A stretch of DNA of 64,000 nucleotides from UBA6623 sp965238125. GTDB lineage: Bacteria > Acidobacteriota > Terriglobia > Bryobacterales > UBA6623. The stretch spans positions 4,278,001-4,342,000 of the forward strand of contig OZ250179.1 of NCBI GenBank assembly GCA_965238125.1, read 5' to 3'. Position numbers and translations under genes: made by a program. Below are positions 63,923-64,000 of this stretch, piece by piece; position 1 is the stretch's first letter, and every line of letters begins with the position of its first letter. Below the pieces are notes generated by a model. It searched no databases and had not been told where the DNA came from. It saw only the letters and a program-made list of their open reading frames with translations.

Positions 63923-64000
63923 CTACCCTCCCGGCGGCGGCAACGCCCAGATGCGTCCCAGCATCTCGCCGAACAGCCGTCGGTTCAGATGCCCTTCGGC
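63923..64000 (-). CDS. C-terminal end of an unidentified gene (partial)
   Basis: A 25-codon C-terminal fragment (AEGHLNRRLFGEMLGRIWAL, then PPPGG and TAG) runs off the right edge. Its pattern looks like a real protein end, but it is too short to assign. Between 63756 and 63922 I see nothing. Confidence 0.4.
   Translation of the reverse strand, partial: AEGHLNRRLFGEMLGRIWALPPPGG

Overview
This GC-rich 64 kb stretch is bacterial chromosome, most likely from an Acidobacteriota member of the Bryobacterales/Solibacter type. The best pointers are a C-terminal domain of the TIGR03437 (Solibacter) kind on a pectinacetylesterase-like protein near 61.4-62.3 kb, an Oar-like TonB-dependent receptor, a Ser/Thr kinase fused to a TolB/WD40-like propeller, and many short palindromic repeats between genes. 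This placement is inference from gene content. I see no rRNA, tRNA, CRISPR array, transposase gene or prophage.

Layout. 0-13.7 kb: lipoprotein gamma-glutamyltransferase, aspartyl-tRNA synthetase coupled to a gamma-carbonic-anhydrase-like protein, three small proteins, thiG, a cysteine-desulfurase-like enzyme, a 2-hydroxyacid dehydrogenase, a HAD hydrolase, a hemerythrin, a heparinase-like secreted protein and a mutarotase-like protein. 13.9-18.6 kb: an aa3-type cytochrome oxidase operon (subunits II, I, two III-like, IV, plus a small Cys-motif membrane protein). 18.7-28.8 kb: Gfo/Idh/MocA oxidoreductase, YkvI-like transporter, ankyrin lipoprotein, frameshifted kinase-propeller gene, exported amidase and sialidase-like protein. 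28.8-31.2 kb: a small accessory-looking island with two tiny membrane proteins and an S24-like repressor without its catalytic Lys, divergent from a Cys/HTH protein. 31.3-42.6 kb: TPR proteins, a zinc-ribbon/LemA/M48 protease cluster, sulfotransferase, methyltransferase, DUF3500 protein, then rpe, bamD, an HU/IHF-like gene and a HIT protein. 42.8-49.7 kb: TonB receptor, thiI and two exported proteins. 49.9-54.5 kb: a three-subunit molybdenum hydroxylase with an NTF2-like protein and an unusual MoaD/ThiS-like protein. 54.5-56.5 kb: a repeat graveyard without intact genes. 56.5-64 kb: an NTF2-like gene with a PQQ-propeller scar, an orphan sugar-binding lipoprotein, an oxidoreductase, an M20 dipeptidase, and a pectinacetylesterase gene cut by an in-frame amber codon.

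How the parts fit. Thiamine and sulfur-transfer genes (thiG, a desulfurase-like gene, thiI) and an aerobic terminal oxidase indicate an aerobic prototroph. Secreted hydrolases, sugar-acid type oxidoreductases and a large TonB receptor fit a polymer-degrading soil lifestyle. Several loci carry single-base deletions or scars (kinase, TPR protein, esterase, NTF2/PQQ), so either the consensus has residual indel errors or this neighbourhood is decaying; the sequence alone cannot separate the two.
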